This document shows positions 47,224-58,076 of a stretch of 64,000 nt of DNA, piece by piece. The position numbers and the translations under genes were made by a program. The notes under the pieces are model-generated. The model was given only the letters and a program-made list of their open reading frames with translations, was not told the DNA's origin and did no database searches. This stretch comes from Coptis chinensis (taxonomy: Eukaryota > Streptophyta > Magnoliopsida > Ranunculales > Ranunculaceae), in NCBI GenBank assembly GCA_015680905.1, contig CM027383.1:96061501-96125500 (forward strand), in the 5' to 3' direction. Position 1 is the stretch's first letter; each line of letters begins with the position of its first letter.

Positions 47224-48860
47224 TTATTCAGCCCTCACATACAGATCGTACCAAGTTTTAGGGACATCTTTAATTAGAGAGTGGTAAAGGTCCCTTACAA
47301 TGAAGTTCGAACTTCTATCTCTTTTATAATATAATGCTTCTTTAAAGGCGAAAAGAAGCATCCCATCAGAAACTTCTGGAACATCTGCTGCTGCCTTTCG
47401 GAACCTAATAACAAAAGTACTTAACTTTTCGTCACATTGTTGCTTGATGTTCAAAAGTGAGTCGACATCCTTTGGCGTCTTGCAATTGTGGCGGAAATGA
47501 TTAACAAACTGATTTTCTAGTTCATTGAATTGGTGAATTGATCTTGAAGGCAATTCACTAAACCAGCGTAATGCTTCTCCCTTTAGAGTTGATGGAAAGA
47601 GCTTACATATAAGCGGGTCATCTCCACCCCATAACACCAACTTATTTTTGAACGATAGAACATGCAAGCCAGGATCTCCTTCGGACTTATCATAAAGTTC
47701 AAAATCGGGTTGTTTGAAGTCGGGATGGTGGTAAGCTTCTTGAATGTCGATCGAAAACTTATCAAGTACGCCATCATTGATTGTCAAGTTTTTCATTTTT
47801 ACATCCCTTGACTCTCTATCGTTAAGTTCTTTTGCAATCAACTCTTTCAACTGTTGTTCTGTTAGAGTTAAAGTATTGGCTCGAACAACTGGATGCCCCC
47901 GGTCGTGCCCATGTGGAGAAGGATACCTTCCATTATCTCTTATTGGAGTTAGAGATCTTTGGCGGTACCCACGATCAGCTCCGACCGGTGATTGTCTTTG
48001 TCTATCCCTGTAACCAGCCTGTCTAAGCCGGTAGTCACCCTTGGTCGGGTGGTCGGAATAATCATACCACTTCTCCATATTTTGTTGCTCTTGTCTGGGA
48101 TGCCCGCCTTCCCAATCATGTCGGACATATCTCGGAGGATGGCGTTCTTCCCTGAAATTGCTTCTCAGAGGTAAATCTTCCCTTTGAGATCGGACATGTC
48201 TAGGGTAGTAGTTATCCCTGCCAATCCGATTCTTCCCATAAGTACGGGTAATAGGGTCATTACTCTTAGAGCGTGCACTGGTTGATTGTGTTTGAGAAAT
48301 AACACGTTGTTGAGGACGATGAAGTGGTTCTTCAAGACGGTCCCATACACTGGAATGGCCTGCGTCCCTTCGTGGTCGCCTTGATGTTGTTGAATTTGCA
48401 GCATTGTCCACCGGCCTTTGCCTATTTGCCAGCTTCCTTTTCAAGTTCCTATTTAAATTTTTGACTTGTCGTAACTCCCGCTCAACCGTATTAGGGGTGA
48501 ATTAAAACATTACTATCACCTTTTCCATTAGTTGGCGCGGAGAGTAATGTCCACGTCCATATCCATGTCAACCGGAAGGATCGACATGGATGGATGACGG
48601 CGCGGACCGCATAGAGGATTACTGACTTGTCAGTTTTCTTGTTGCAAGGCTGTTTGGGTTGGTGCCGGCGGTTGTACGGCCCTTTGCGATGGCGGTGGCG
48701 GTTGCGCTGCTACAATCGGATGTTGAGAATTGATCCTACCACTAGGATCAACTTGATTGTTCAACGGTTCTTGCATTGGCAGATTTGAATTTCGAGGGTT
48801 GCGAGTATTATTAGCAGGAGGAATATGTCGACTATTTGGTTTGCTTCTTGTGCTTACCAT
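47224..48860 (-). pseudogene. Gypsy gag
   Basis: Gag starts at ATG 48858-48860 with MVSTRSKPNSRH and runs to a stop near 48630 through a proline-rich segment (QPPPPSQRAVQPPAPTQTAL). A long second frame (47224-48444) has an Arg/Asp-rich N-terminal part and then the retrotransposon gag domain: DFELYDKSEGDPGLHVLSF, PSTLKGEALRWFSELPSRSI, FNELENQFVNHF and DSLLNIKQQCDEKLSTFVIR. A stop and frame change between the two pieces (48445-48630) break it. A zinc knuckle is not clear. Confidence 0.85.
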
Positions 48861-48915
48861 CTTGATTGTTTCACGTGATAATGAATTCTAAAATCCCCAC
48901 AGACGGTGCCAATTA

Positions 48916-49389
48916 TATTTCGGCAGTAAACTGCTTCAACACAACGAGAGCAATGGTAAAAAACACACTAAGAAACAGATGAATTTGATGTTGGGGGAGA
49001 TGAAACTGAACCAAATAATGGCTGCCTACGTACCCAAGATCTATTATCTAGGGATCAAGTTTTAACGTAGTTCCTTATGAAAAATAGTTTGGTATTTATA
49101 GAGGTAGAGTAGAGAGTCCTTGTAGCTCAAGTAATCTTGTATCTTGAGTAATTGTGATAGAATATAACTGTCAACTGATAACTATCTCTTTGATAAGAAA
49201 TGAATCTGGACATAAATCAACGTGCATTAGTGGCAAGCCATATGGCTAAGGTTCAGCCTTAGACACATGAGTTAATGGGCCTGTACATTGATCCATGGTA
49301 TTGCGAATTGGGCTTTAGCCCTGTCGATTAAACGAATAAAATGGAGACCCCTACTAATGGAGTTTGCCACGTATGTGGGGGTCGAAACA
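48916..49389 (-). repeat. Gypsy 5' LTR (474 bp)
   Basis: Same length as the copy at 37703-38176. In window orientation it starts TATTTCGG, not TGTTTCGG: on the element's own strand the terminal CA has become TA. On the - strand it is followed by the GGCACCGTCTGTGGGGA motif. Confidence 0.93.
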
Positions 49390-49759
49390 CTCTTTATAGA
49401 AATCACCTATGTGAGTGTGAAGTGAGGCCGCTTCTATGAGAATTTTAAGGCAAATGTCTCAAAAGCACTCTTTGAAACCAAGAAGTGTTCAAGGCCAAAA
49501 TAAACACAAACGTGAGAACCAACAGTATTCGAGAAGGTACTGCGATGAAGATGATTGTCTAGGTTTATACAAACGGCTGACAGTTTAAAGGCATTAATTG
49601 AAGTCTACTGATCGTCCAATTAAATCCGATCGTCTTTCACTAAGGCAAGTTCAAGGCCTCCCATACTACTTGACCTGATGCGGTATCTTTTCATTTGTAA
49701 AAGAACAGAAATCCAATGTTTATGATAGAAGAAGCCAAATCTTCATTAATGTGGGGGAT

Positions 49760-50463
49760 TGTTAGAAAAATGAATTTGCACAAATCCATTGAGATATGAA
49801 TGAGTAATTTGTCTCCCAAGTTACCCCACTTGAGATGAAATAGGTTTCTCTTGAAACAGTATGTAAAGTGAGAAAAAACCTTTTCAAAAGGGTGCACTGG
49901 TTCGAAACAGTGCATTATTATGCCAAAAAGTGCGACCTTTCGAAATGTACACAGGTTCAAAACAGTGCATTATGCCAAAAAAGTGTGACCTTTTGAAAGA
50001 AGCACTAGTTCGAAACAGTGCTTTATGCCGAAATGGTGTGTCCTTTCGAAACATGTGACTTTTCAAAGAGTTGCTTACTTTTTCCTAATAGTCACTGTAT
50101 TGTTTCGAAGAGACACTACTCACCTATAAATAGTAGATGAATTTAGAGAGAAAGACACACCAAATTACACAGAATTATGATATTTCTCTTCTCCCTTTGT
50201 TCTTAGTCAAATACTATGTTGTGTTCGCTGATTCTATAGAATTGAAGTACTAGCTTTCTATAGAAAGAAATCTGTTCTATCTTGGGAGACAATTTTTCAT
50301 CAACCTTTAAACATCGTGAGGGGAAAAATCTGTCTTAAGAACATAGTGTATCTACACTAGGCTCGGATTTAACTAAGAAATACAAGACACGTATAAGACA
50401 AAATGTTTGTATAGTTTGATAATTGATAAAGAGTAAGTACAATTAAATTGTATATTCCAAACA
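49760..50463 (+). repeat. Copia 3' LTR (704 bp)
   Basis: Starts TGTTAGAAAAATGAATTTGC after the purine tract GTGGGGGAT and ends ATATTCCAAACA. It carries the same U3 direct repeats and TATA box as the 5' LTR. GTAAT (50464-50468) restarts C4H exon 3. Confidence 0.93.
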
Positions 50464-50687
50464 GTAATGACTTTATATATCTTCCATTTGGCGTTGGGAG
50501 GAGGAGTTGTCATGGAATTATACTTGCATTGCCAATACTGGGTATCACTTTGGGACGTCTTGTGCAGAATTTTGAACTTTTGCCACCATTTGGACAGAAG
50601 AAGATAGACACAACTGAGAAAGGTGGTCAATTCAGTTTGCACATATTGAAGCATTCCAGTATCATCGCAAAGCCCAGAGTGTTTTAG
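50464..50687 (+). pseudogene. C4H second-copy exon 3, 3' part
   Basis: Resumes exactly at the target duplication and codes the heme-binding loop to the stop: [39 protein letters not shown] and KPRVF. The heme cysteine is kept, but the proline after it has become histidine (SCPG to SCHG), and LPPPGQ has become LPPFGQ. These replacements at family-invariant positions show it has evolved without constraint. Confidence 0.92.
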
Positions 50688-51353
50688 AGTCTTCACTCAT
50701 TATCCTTGTCATCATTGTTGTATCTTGCGCTTTGTCTTGTTCAGACATCAAATTGTAGTGATTGTATTTTGATGGGAATCCACGGGCAAATACAAAATAA
50801 CTAAAATGGATGTCATTTATCTCATATTGAGAATGTGTAAAAATGAATGTGTGAAATGAAATAACACTCGGATTATTAATGTACCACTCATTGCTTGTAC
50901 TCTCCCTCTCTCTCTATGGAGTATTACTTTAGATGCAATCTAAATCTAAATGACTAAATGTAAATGACCAAAAGCCAAACGACCTCATCATTTGCTCAGT
51001 GGCATAGCCATAACTATACTAGCGGATATGTGGATCAGACCTCACAATTCGGCTTGTGCACATTATAACAATCTTAAGTTTTACTAATATGGTGCACGTG
51101 CTACGCATGCCGAGATTATACACACCCATGTTGGTCCTTTCAGTACAAAAAAGTAAAAAAAAAATGGCTGAGAGAGAATGACTAATTTAATCCTATAATA
51201 CAACAATTTTTACATTTATACTTGAATAGTTTTTCGAAATTTAACAAATTGTTTAGGGACAAAATTGGCATGAAAAAAGTGACCAAAAGTCACACTTTTT
51301 TAATATTTATTCACTATTGTGGCACTGTAGGATTATTAAAGTATTAAAGATAA

Positions 51354-51959
51354 ACAACAAAGGTTTGAAAAGGTGAACATTTTTGCATGTTAAAATTCCC
51401 AACACTAGTTCCTTATAATCCCCTGTTAATGTGCAGTGCCTACCTGTTGGCACTCGTATCCTACTTGTAATTTCAAATTCAACATAGATGGATTAGCTAG
51501 GGTCTTACTGTCCTTAGAGATGAATATAACAGTTGTCTGTTACGCTTTGCTCCACCATTTCGTCGAGGATCAACATTGTTTGACTGTTGAAACTTTGGCA
51601 CTCTCAATGACCCTACATATGTTTCTGCAACTTCTTCGGCTCACAAATGTTTCTCTTTGAAAGTTGAAGCTGATGCTCAGCACTTGTTCTGCTGCATTTT
51701 AAATTTTTAAGCTCAATCTCAACCAGTTACCTTAGTAGTTAATAGTTATCTAGAGGAGCTAGAATTTTGTGGAAGATGCCTCTGGCTACACTACATTTGA
51801 TTCTGAACAAGCGAGTAATTACGACTGGTTGCACAATTCAACAATTGCACATTTGCTTCTTCCTGATATAGGGATACTACTCTCGCTCTTGGACTACATT
51901 TTGGTAATAAATATGAAATACATTTTGAACTTCATTTTTCGCTGAATACTGCCCTTCTT
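51354..51959. other. No gene; faint retroelement text
   Basis: The + strand near 51440-51850 has RNase H-like fragments (FKFNIDGLA; KVEADAQHL) in broken frames, possibly an old LINE scrap. Too weak to call as a feature. Confidence 0.3.
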
Positions 51960-54200
51960 TCATTCAATAGCAATAACTGTGACATTACAAGTACTAATAA
52001 ATGATGGGATAGGGTTGTCCAAGTGGTTCGCAGCCCACTTGGCAAACAGATGAGCAGAAGAGTTTTGATCTCTCTTAATCCAAAGGAAATTACATCTACT
52101 AGCTGAACTACTTACTACAATAAACTCTCTCAGGCTCTACAAGAGCACTCATTAGAGCTTGATTGTCACCATTTATATCCACCTCATGTACACTCATTTT
52201 TTTTATAAGTATTAAGGCCACCCAAGCTGTTTTTAGGATTGCCTCTTCCACATCTCTAGCTCGATATCTTCTGTGAGTTGCTCTTACTACTTCACCTGTT
52301 GAGTTCCATAGAATTGCACCTGTTGCTCCAAGTCCTGATGCCCTGTCAAAACCAGCATCAAAACATACATAAACTGTTGTGTTATGCATATTTTGAGTAC
52401 TTACATTAGACCTCATTCTATCATTGTTACAGGCTTACAGCTAGTGCTAGGCCGATCCTTATGAGCATTATTACTAGTAGAGCAATTATGAATTGGGTTT
52501 AGTGTTACTCCCCATTCAAATGTATTCAATTCTCCTCCTGATAGGCCTCCGTGCACTTGGTCCAGAGATTGGTAGTTTGTCTGAGAAGTCCTTCCCTGTT
52601 AGGTATACAACCTTCAAACTTAACTTTGTTCCTTATAGTCCATATTTGATGTAGCAGGATACATGCAAATACCCCCTTACTGGTCACTTCTTGGATTGGA
52701 TTGAAGCACAAGTTGATGATTATTTTATTGATCTAATCCTTTAAGTTCCAATAAGCATATGCATCAGTTCTGCAGGAAAGACAAGATGCAAACCATACAC
52801 TCCTTACCCATTCACATGAGAAAAATAGATGAATTGCATTTTCCTCTTGCGTAAAACATAAAGGGCAAGATAGATTAGAGTTAAGTTTCTTGTTTCTCAG
52901 AGTATCCCCAGTTGACAAACCACCAGAGTAAAGTTTCCAAATAAAGAATTGCCAATTAGAAGCAAGGTCAAGTTTCAAGATTATATTAGTAGTAAATAGC
53001 TAGTAGTAATCTTACTGAAACTTGATTCAGCACAATGATTCTCCAACTGATCACTTATCAGGCATCGGTATGCCTCTTTAACAGAGAAACGACCTTTTCT
53101 AGAGTTAAACATGAGAGTTTATCTCCTCATCTCTTTCCTGGCCTGATGGTAATATTCTTGATAGTTTGTATTATGGGATTAGGAAAAAGCTCCTTGAGCA
53201 ACTCCTCATTCCATTCAAAGTCATTCACAAACTTAAGCTCAGCCACTTTCATGTGATAACTATTGGGCCTAGTATAGGTATAGTCACTGAAAAGACAAAG
53301 ATTTCCAGACATAGTTATCCATGGGTTGTGAAAGACTTGTATTGATTTGTCATATCTAATGCTCCAAATGGAGCCCTTAGAGAATCTTTAGGAGAGCTAC
53401 AAAAAAAACACCAAAATTTTGAAAAAAAAACACTCAAAATTTTGAACAAAAAAAACACCAAACCAAAAAAACACCAAGCAACTTTAGGAGCAACATCAAA
53501 TTTTCGACATCAAACTACGCGGTTTTGGATAAACTAAGAATATAAATTTTATTTTTTCCAAAACGGCGCCACTAAAAAGCCCAACCGATAAAGTTCAGTT
53601 CTACGCGGTTTTGAGAAAACCGCGCCATGTATCGCATACATAAACTTTTTTTTTTTTTTTTTTCCCATCTCTAGCGGTTTTCACAAAAACCGCAAAACCG
53701 CGCCATATAAAAGCCCATTAGCAAAACCATATAATGATTTGATTAGAAGCCCATTGGAACCAAAATTGGCGATTTGGAAAGTGAAATTTGGTGTGAAAAA
53801 CACCAAATGAAATTTAGGTTGATATCAGGTTGATATCACTCCTAAAGATGCTCTTATCCACCAACTCCATAGATTTTGAAATGCCCATCCAAAAATAGAA
53901 TGCATCATAAAAGTAATTCCTAGCCCCATCCAAGGGCCACAAGTTGTGATAAATGGTTTTAATGGATATATGGTCCAAAGACAGTCAGAGTCATGAAAAA
54001 GTTTCCACCCATGTAACCCATGTTTAGCAATGCTTTATTCATATATGCTGTTTTCCTGAACCCAAGACCCCTATGGCCTTAGAAGCACATAGTTTGTCCC
54101 AGTTAGAGTGTGGATAGTTGATTTATCTTCCATAAAAAAATCCCTACACGCTTTGTCAATCGTGACACAAGTCATAGCTGGAATAACATAGGTGAAACTT
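51960..54200 (-). mobile_element. LINE relic
   Basis: Read leftward: RT C-terminal text (NWDKLCASKAIG, MNKALL; about 54000-54120) and degenerate RT tail (53127-53312). Then a zinc-binding RVT domain with C-x-x-C..H..C (LSCPLCFTQEENAIHLFFSC, 52733-52978), a linker (HQIWTIRNKVKFEG, 52526-52711) and an RNase H-like domain beginning CFDAGFDRASG (52108-52416). Stops and shifts break it throughout. A Harbinger-like MITE sits in it at 53380-53853. Distinct from the LINE at 27688-29674. Confidence 0.78.
53380..53853. mobile_element. PIF/Harbinger-like MITE
   Basis: The left end GAGAATCTTTAGGAGAG (53380) matches the inverse of the right end, GAGCATCTTTAGGAGTG (to 53853), at 15 of 17 positions. TTA flanks both sides (53377-53379, 53854-53856), the PIF/Harbinger target. 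The interior has A-rich runs and CGCGGTTTT repeats in both orientations. 474 bp, non-coding. Confidence 0.82.
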
Positions 54201-54611
54201 TATAAAAACAGAACGGCCAGCTTGAGAGAGCACTTTTGCTATGTAGCCTTTAATCTTGGTATGAACTCTATGAACCAAGTAATCAAACTCTTCACATTGT
54301 TTTTTACTTGCAAAGAGTATATGCACCCCAGTACCCCACCACCCTATGGAAATGCCTTGCTCAAGAATCTGTTGAGCAGCTTGTTATCAACTTGTTAAGC
54401 TTGTTTGTTATATATGTACATTGTTTGATATTTCGTGTGAGGAATATTATTAAGTGGTCGATATTTCTGCGTCATGTACTGAAATATGTGTATCGAGATT
54501 TTGGAACATCCCCATAATAAAATGTCGGCGAGTGAAGTCGCCTTCCACAGAGAGTGAGAAAGGAATGATGATGACTAGTAATAATACAATGAAACAATTA
54601 ACGTTTTATTT
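54201..54611. promoter_or_regulatory. 5' flank and leader of the GOST gene
   Basis: No clear TATA box. Three ATGs at 54565, 54568 and 54571 open one frame that runs 21-23 codons, past the main start, to TAA 54631-54633. In an mRNA starting upstream this would be an overlapping uORF. See the finding on the start of this gene. Confidence 0.4.
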
Positions 54612-57600
54612 ATGTTTATGTGTTTATTGTTAATCTCCAACTCAATTATTGAAACCAAAGCTTCGATCCATGAATATTCAAGTGAATCATTTATGCCACA
54701 ATCAACATCATTCTTCTTTCATGGGGGCAGTGAAGGCCTATATGCTTCTTCTTCTTCTTCTTCTTCTTCTTTAAAGGTTCCAAATAAACCTGCTGCTACC
54801 TCTGAAGACAATAATAATTCTTACAATGGCAAGTCTTTCATTCGGTATGCCTCTTTCACAATTCGTTTGATTTGAACATAATAATTAGTGGTCTGTTTAT
54901 TTAAGTTTTTGATCATTTCAGGTTTGAATCTGTTACGTTTCGGAGGACGAATGAGTCTACTGTCAAGGTTAATCCCATACAAACACATACTGGGCTCGTT
55001 GAAGCAATAATAGTTGAGGTGAGAGACAGAGGGAGAATTGGTGGTTCGTTTGTTAATTCTGATGCGTTATGCTGCAGTCCAGAAATTGCCAAGACTAAAT
55101 CTTGCAAGACTGGTGAAGTAATTATTCACCAAAATCCAGACAACTCGGAGTGGCCAAAACGAATTCAGACTTTCTTTGAAGGGAAGAATGAAGAAGCTAA
55201 TATGGTACCTCAGACTGTTGAAATAACTAGTACAGGAATGTATTATTTATATTTCATGTTTTGTGATCCAATGCTAAAGGGCACGACAATCAGTGGTAGA
55301 ACCGTTTGGAGAAACCCGGGAGGGTATTTGCCTGGAAAGATGGCACCATTGATGACATTCTACGGTTTCATGTCTTTAGCTTACCTTGTACTTGGTTTAA
55401 TCTGGTTTCTTCAGTTTGTTCGTTTTTGGAAAGATGTACCTCAACTGCACTACCACATTACGGCTGTTATTGCTCTGGGAATGTCTGAGATGGCATTGTG
55501 GTACTTTGAATATGCAAACTTTAACTCTACCGGGAGCAGACCAATGGGCATTACAATTTGGGCTGTTACTTCCAGTGCGGTTAAGAAAACTGTTTCTCGT
55601 CTTCTACTTTTAGTGGTTTCGATGGGCTATGGGGTTGTAAGACCAACCCTTGGTGGGATAACCTCAAAAGTACTTCTTCTTGGAGTAATCTATTTTGTGG
55701 CTTCAGAGGCACTTGAGCTTGTTGAACATTTGGGAAATATCAATGACTTTTCGGGTAAAGCAAAGCTCTTTCTAGTGCTTCCTGTGGCTCTTTTAGATGC
55801 CTGCTTTATCCTTTGGATCTTCTCATCCCTGTCAAAAACTCTAGAAAAGCTTCAGGTAAAGTGGTAGAATACTGTGTCAACAAACATTTAGCATTGATTC
55901 ACTTTATATGCATATTCTTAGATTGGTCTGTTAAGTATGGAGCATGATCACCACGTGGTTAGTTTCCAAATCTGAATTGGAAACATGGACCCACCAGCAC
56001 TACTTCTCCTAAACGGTGATGAACAAGTAAATTGGTTCCTCACGTTCTCTATAAATACCCCAAGGTATTTGAGAATTAATAAGACACAACTAATAGAGCT
56101 TATAGTGTACGGGGCGCGTAGCGAGTTATTGGAGTGGTAATTAGTGTAAGGCAATAGCTAAATTTGTGAGTGCATTGTGATAGTGCCAAAAGTGTGCGTG
56201 TGAGAGAAAGATTGGTGTTTGTGTGAGGCTCGTGACATTGTAAACAACTCTTTGATTATAGTAGATTTTGGTGCGTTTGTGGACGTAGGCAATTGCCAAA
56301 CCTCGTAAGTTCCTTGTGTTCGTTTATTCTTTATTATTTCATTATTGTTTTAGTGGTTGTATTGGTATTCTTGTTTTGTCATTGATTCCAAGATCTTGAG
56401 GATAATTGTCGTTAGTCGGGATTACTGTGATCTCTAATTCCTAACATGGTCATCATAAAATCGTTAGAAACTGGAAATGTTATTATAATCTCTAACTTAC
56501 TGTGTTCAGAAGATTAATATGTTTGGGTCGCTATTCTTCTAATTATACTAAGATAATTAATGAAAGTAGATCAATGTATGAAAGCAATGCGAAAAGTTTC
56601 AAGTGAGGAATAGCATTCACATGAACATATTGGCATTGATGCACATTTTCGTTTTTATAAGTAGGCATATATTCTTCTTACTTGCGTCATTTCAGCTGTA
56701 CACTTTATTTTGAGATCTTAACTTTTAACTGCAGGCTTTGGGAGTCTGGTTGTTATTTTTTTGCGAAGATATACATAAATTTGTTCATTCTTTTCTTAGT
56801 AATACAATGTACACATCAAGACTTCAGATGCGATTGTAACTCTCTTGTCGGATAAATAGCTATGCTAGTCTTTTGCTTCGTATTATGTTTGGTTTGCTAT
56901 GTAACTTTTGGATTGATAAGAATACAAAATTAAAATAAGGTAAATTAGATATTATTGATAAGTATGAAAAAAAATACAATGCACATCAATCCTGCACTTG
57001 AAGTCTTGTGTGGCAGTTAAGTTGTCTTTGGATTGATCTTATCCTATCTCTACAGATGAGGAGAAGCCTGGCTAAACTAGAGCTTTATCGCAAGTTCACC
57101 AATTCTTTGGCCATATCTGTGTTGGTCTCTGTTGCTTGGATTGGCTATGAGGTAAGTTGTATATTTTGCTCATCTCACAAGACTTCTTTTCTTTTATACA
57201 TAATCAACTAAGACCATGGTTTTCTAGAACAGGCTGTTTGATATGTAAAAGCTGTCTTCTAGAAGATGTGAACTTTTTTATATTGAAGTTGACATTTATT
57301 CTGGACACCATTTAATTTCTGTGCATCAATGGCTAAGCAGTAAGCAGTCTCTATTGAAACTTGACAAGTTTTTTGTTTATATTTCAACTTTTTTATAGAA
57401 TACACTTTTATATGCATAACTAGATTCAATAATTGTTGTATGGACTTTCAGATAATGGGTGTCAAGTGGTCAAGGTCATGTATTCTTTTCCCCTTTTAAT
57501 TGATGTAAATATTTTTAACCTCCCTTATTTGTGTTGTTGCAGCTGTACTTCAATGCAACTGATCCATTGAGTGAACTTTGGCGGAGAGCATGGATCATCT

Positions 57601-58076
57601 CTGCATTTTGGACTGTGTTAGCATATCTACTCCTCGTGGTCATTTGCATCCTCTGGGCTCCTTCACAAAATCCAACTAGGTACTTGTTGCATCTTCTTTA
57701 GATGATCCATTGATCCTGTATAAAGATCTGAATGATAAATTCCTGTAACAAACAAACAGTTGTTTATTTGTTGAAAATTTCAAGTTTATACTTATGAATA
57801 ATCAATGACATCAATACAAATGCATTCTAATTTCCTTGTTGTCTTGATGGCTAATAAGAAACTTATTTTGTTGGTATTGTCTCTATGAATCCCTGCAGAT
57901 ATGCATATACAGAAGAGACAGGGGATGACTTTGACGAGGAGGGTATCTCACTGACAAGCAGTGGGATGAAATTGCCGGGGGACATCCCAGTGGAGCGGAA
58001 AGAAAGAAAGGTACCTGCTGCTGCAGAGCATGTGTTTGGACTGGGAGAAGATGTTTTGGAGGATAAACGAGAATGA
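54612..58076 (+). CDS. GOST-type lung seven-transmembrane receptor family protein
   Basis: Plant member of the GPR107/TMEM87 (GOST) family: Golgi/endomembrane proteins with a luminal GOLD-like domain and seven TM helices, linked to trafficking and sometimes listed as candidate GPCRs. Exons are 54612-54844, 54922-55855, 57056-57151, 57543-57679 and 57899-58076. All introns are GT-AG, giving 525 residues, the family length. Visible are a short hydrophobic N-terminus, then SIHEYSSESF, FFFHGGSEGLYAS and a Ser run. The ectodomain has GLVEAIIVEVRDR and TGMYYLYFMFCDP. The TM region (about residues 220-470) has LHYHITAVIALGMSEMALWY, NFNSTGSRPMG, SMGYGVVRPTLGGITSK and EHLGNINDFSGK. The cytosolic tail is acidic and ends EDKRE. 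Intron 2 (1200 bp) contains a solo LTR, spliced out in this model. ATG 54612 is chosen because it is the only in-frame start before the conserved part. Confidence 0.93.
55929..56446. mobile_element. Solo copia-type LTR in GOST intron 2
   Basis: 518 bp starting TGTTAAGTATGG and ending ATTCCTAACA, with a perfect 5-bp duplication TGGTC on both sides (55924-55928, 56447-56451). It has a promoter-like CTATAAATACCCC near 56050 and the GTGGACGTAGGCAATTGCC motif near 56280 that is typical of the R-U5 part of plant copia LTRs. There is no internal sequence, so this is a recombined solo LTR. It reads in the same direction as the gene. Confidence 0.85.

Larger units (their letters stand above)
37703..49389 (-). 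mobile_element. Ty3/gypsy element, Tat type, with antisense gene
   Basis: An 11.7-kb element on the - strand. LTRs are 37703-38176 (3') and 48916-49389 (5'), each 474 bp, with termini TGTTTCG/CGAAACA, and differ at about ten positions (about 98% alike). The flanks TTCTT and CTCTT agree in 4 of 5. Coding order gag, protease, RT, RNase H, second RNase H, integrase is gypsy. Two features mark the Tat group: a second, archaeal-type RNase H after the first, and GGCACCGTCTGTGGGGA right after the 5' LTR (Tat elements usually have TTGGCGCCGTCTGTGGGGA). A purine tract (rc of 38177-38190) abuts the 3' LTR. The interval between integrase and 3' LTR holds a spliced gene on the opposite strand. Confidence 0.92.
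30304..50463 (+). mobile_element. Ty1/copia LTR retrotransposon with nested insertions
   Basis: LTRs at 30304-31002 and 49760-50463 start TGTTAG and end CTAACA/CCAAACA. They are flanked by a perfect 5-bp duplication GTAAT of C4H exon 3 (30299-30303, 50464-50468). Coding order gag, protease, integrase, RT, RNase H (+ strand) is the copia order. GTGGGGGAT just before the 3' LTR is the polypurine tract. The element has about 6 kb of its own. The rest is a solo LTR (33412-35823) in the integrase-RT interval and a gypsy element (37703-49389) upstream of the 3' LTR. Several stops and shifts make it dead. LTRs differ by roughly 8% in the first 185 bp, so it is older than the gypsy element inside it. 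Confidence 0.93.
25394..51353 (+). repeat. C4H segmental duplication, second copy (fragmented)
   Basis: Pieces in order: intron-2 text 25394-25690; unclassified insertion; intron-2 text about 27646-27687; LINE; intron-2 text 29675-29935; exon 3 part one 29936-30303; copia insertion 30304-50463; exon 3 part two 50464-50687; 3' flank to about 51353, where similarity to the first copy's flank (TATTAAAGATA) ends. Promoter, exon 1 and exon 2 were never included. About 2.4 kb of duplicated sequence has been spread over 26 kb by insertions. Confidence 0.85.
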
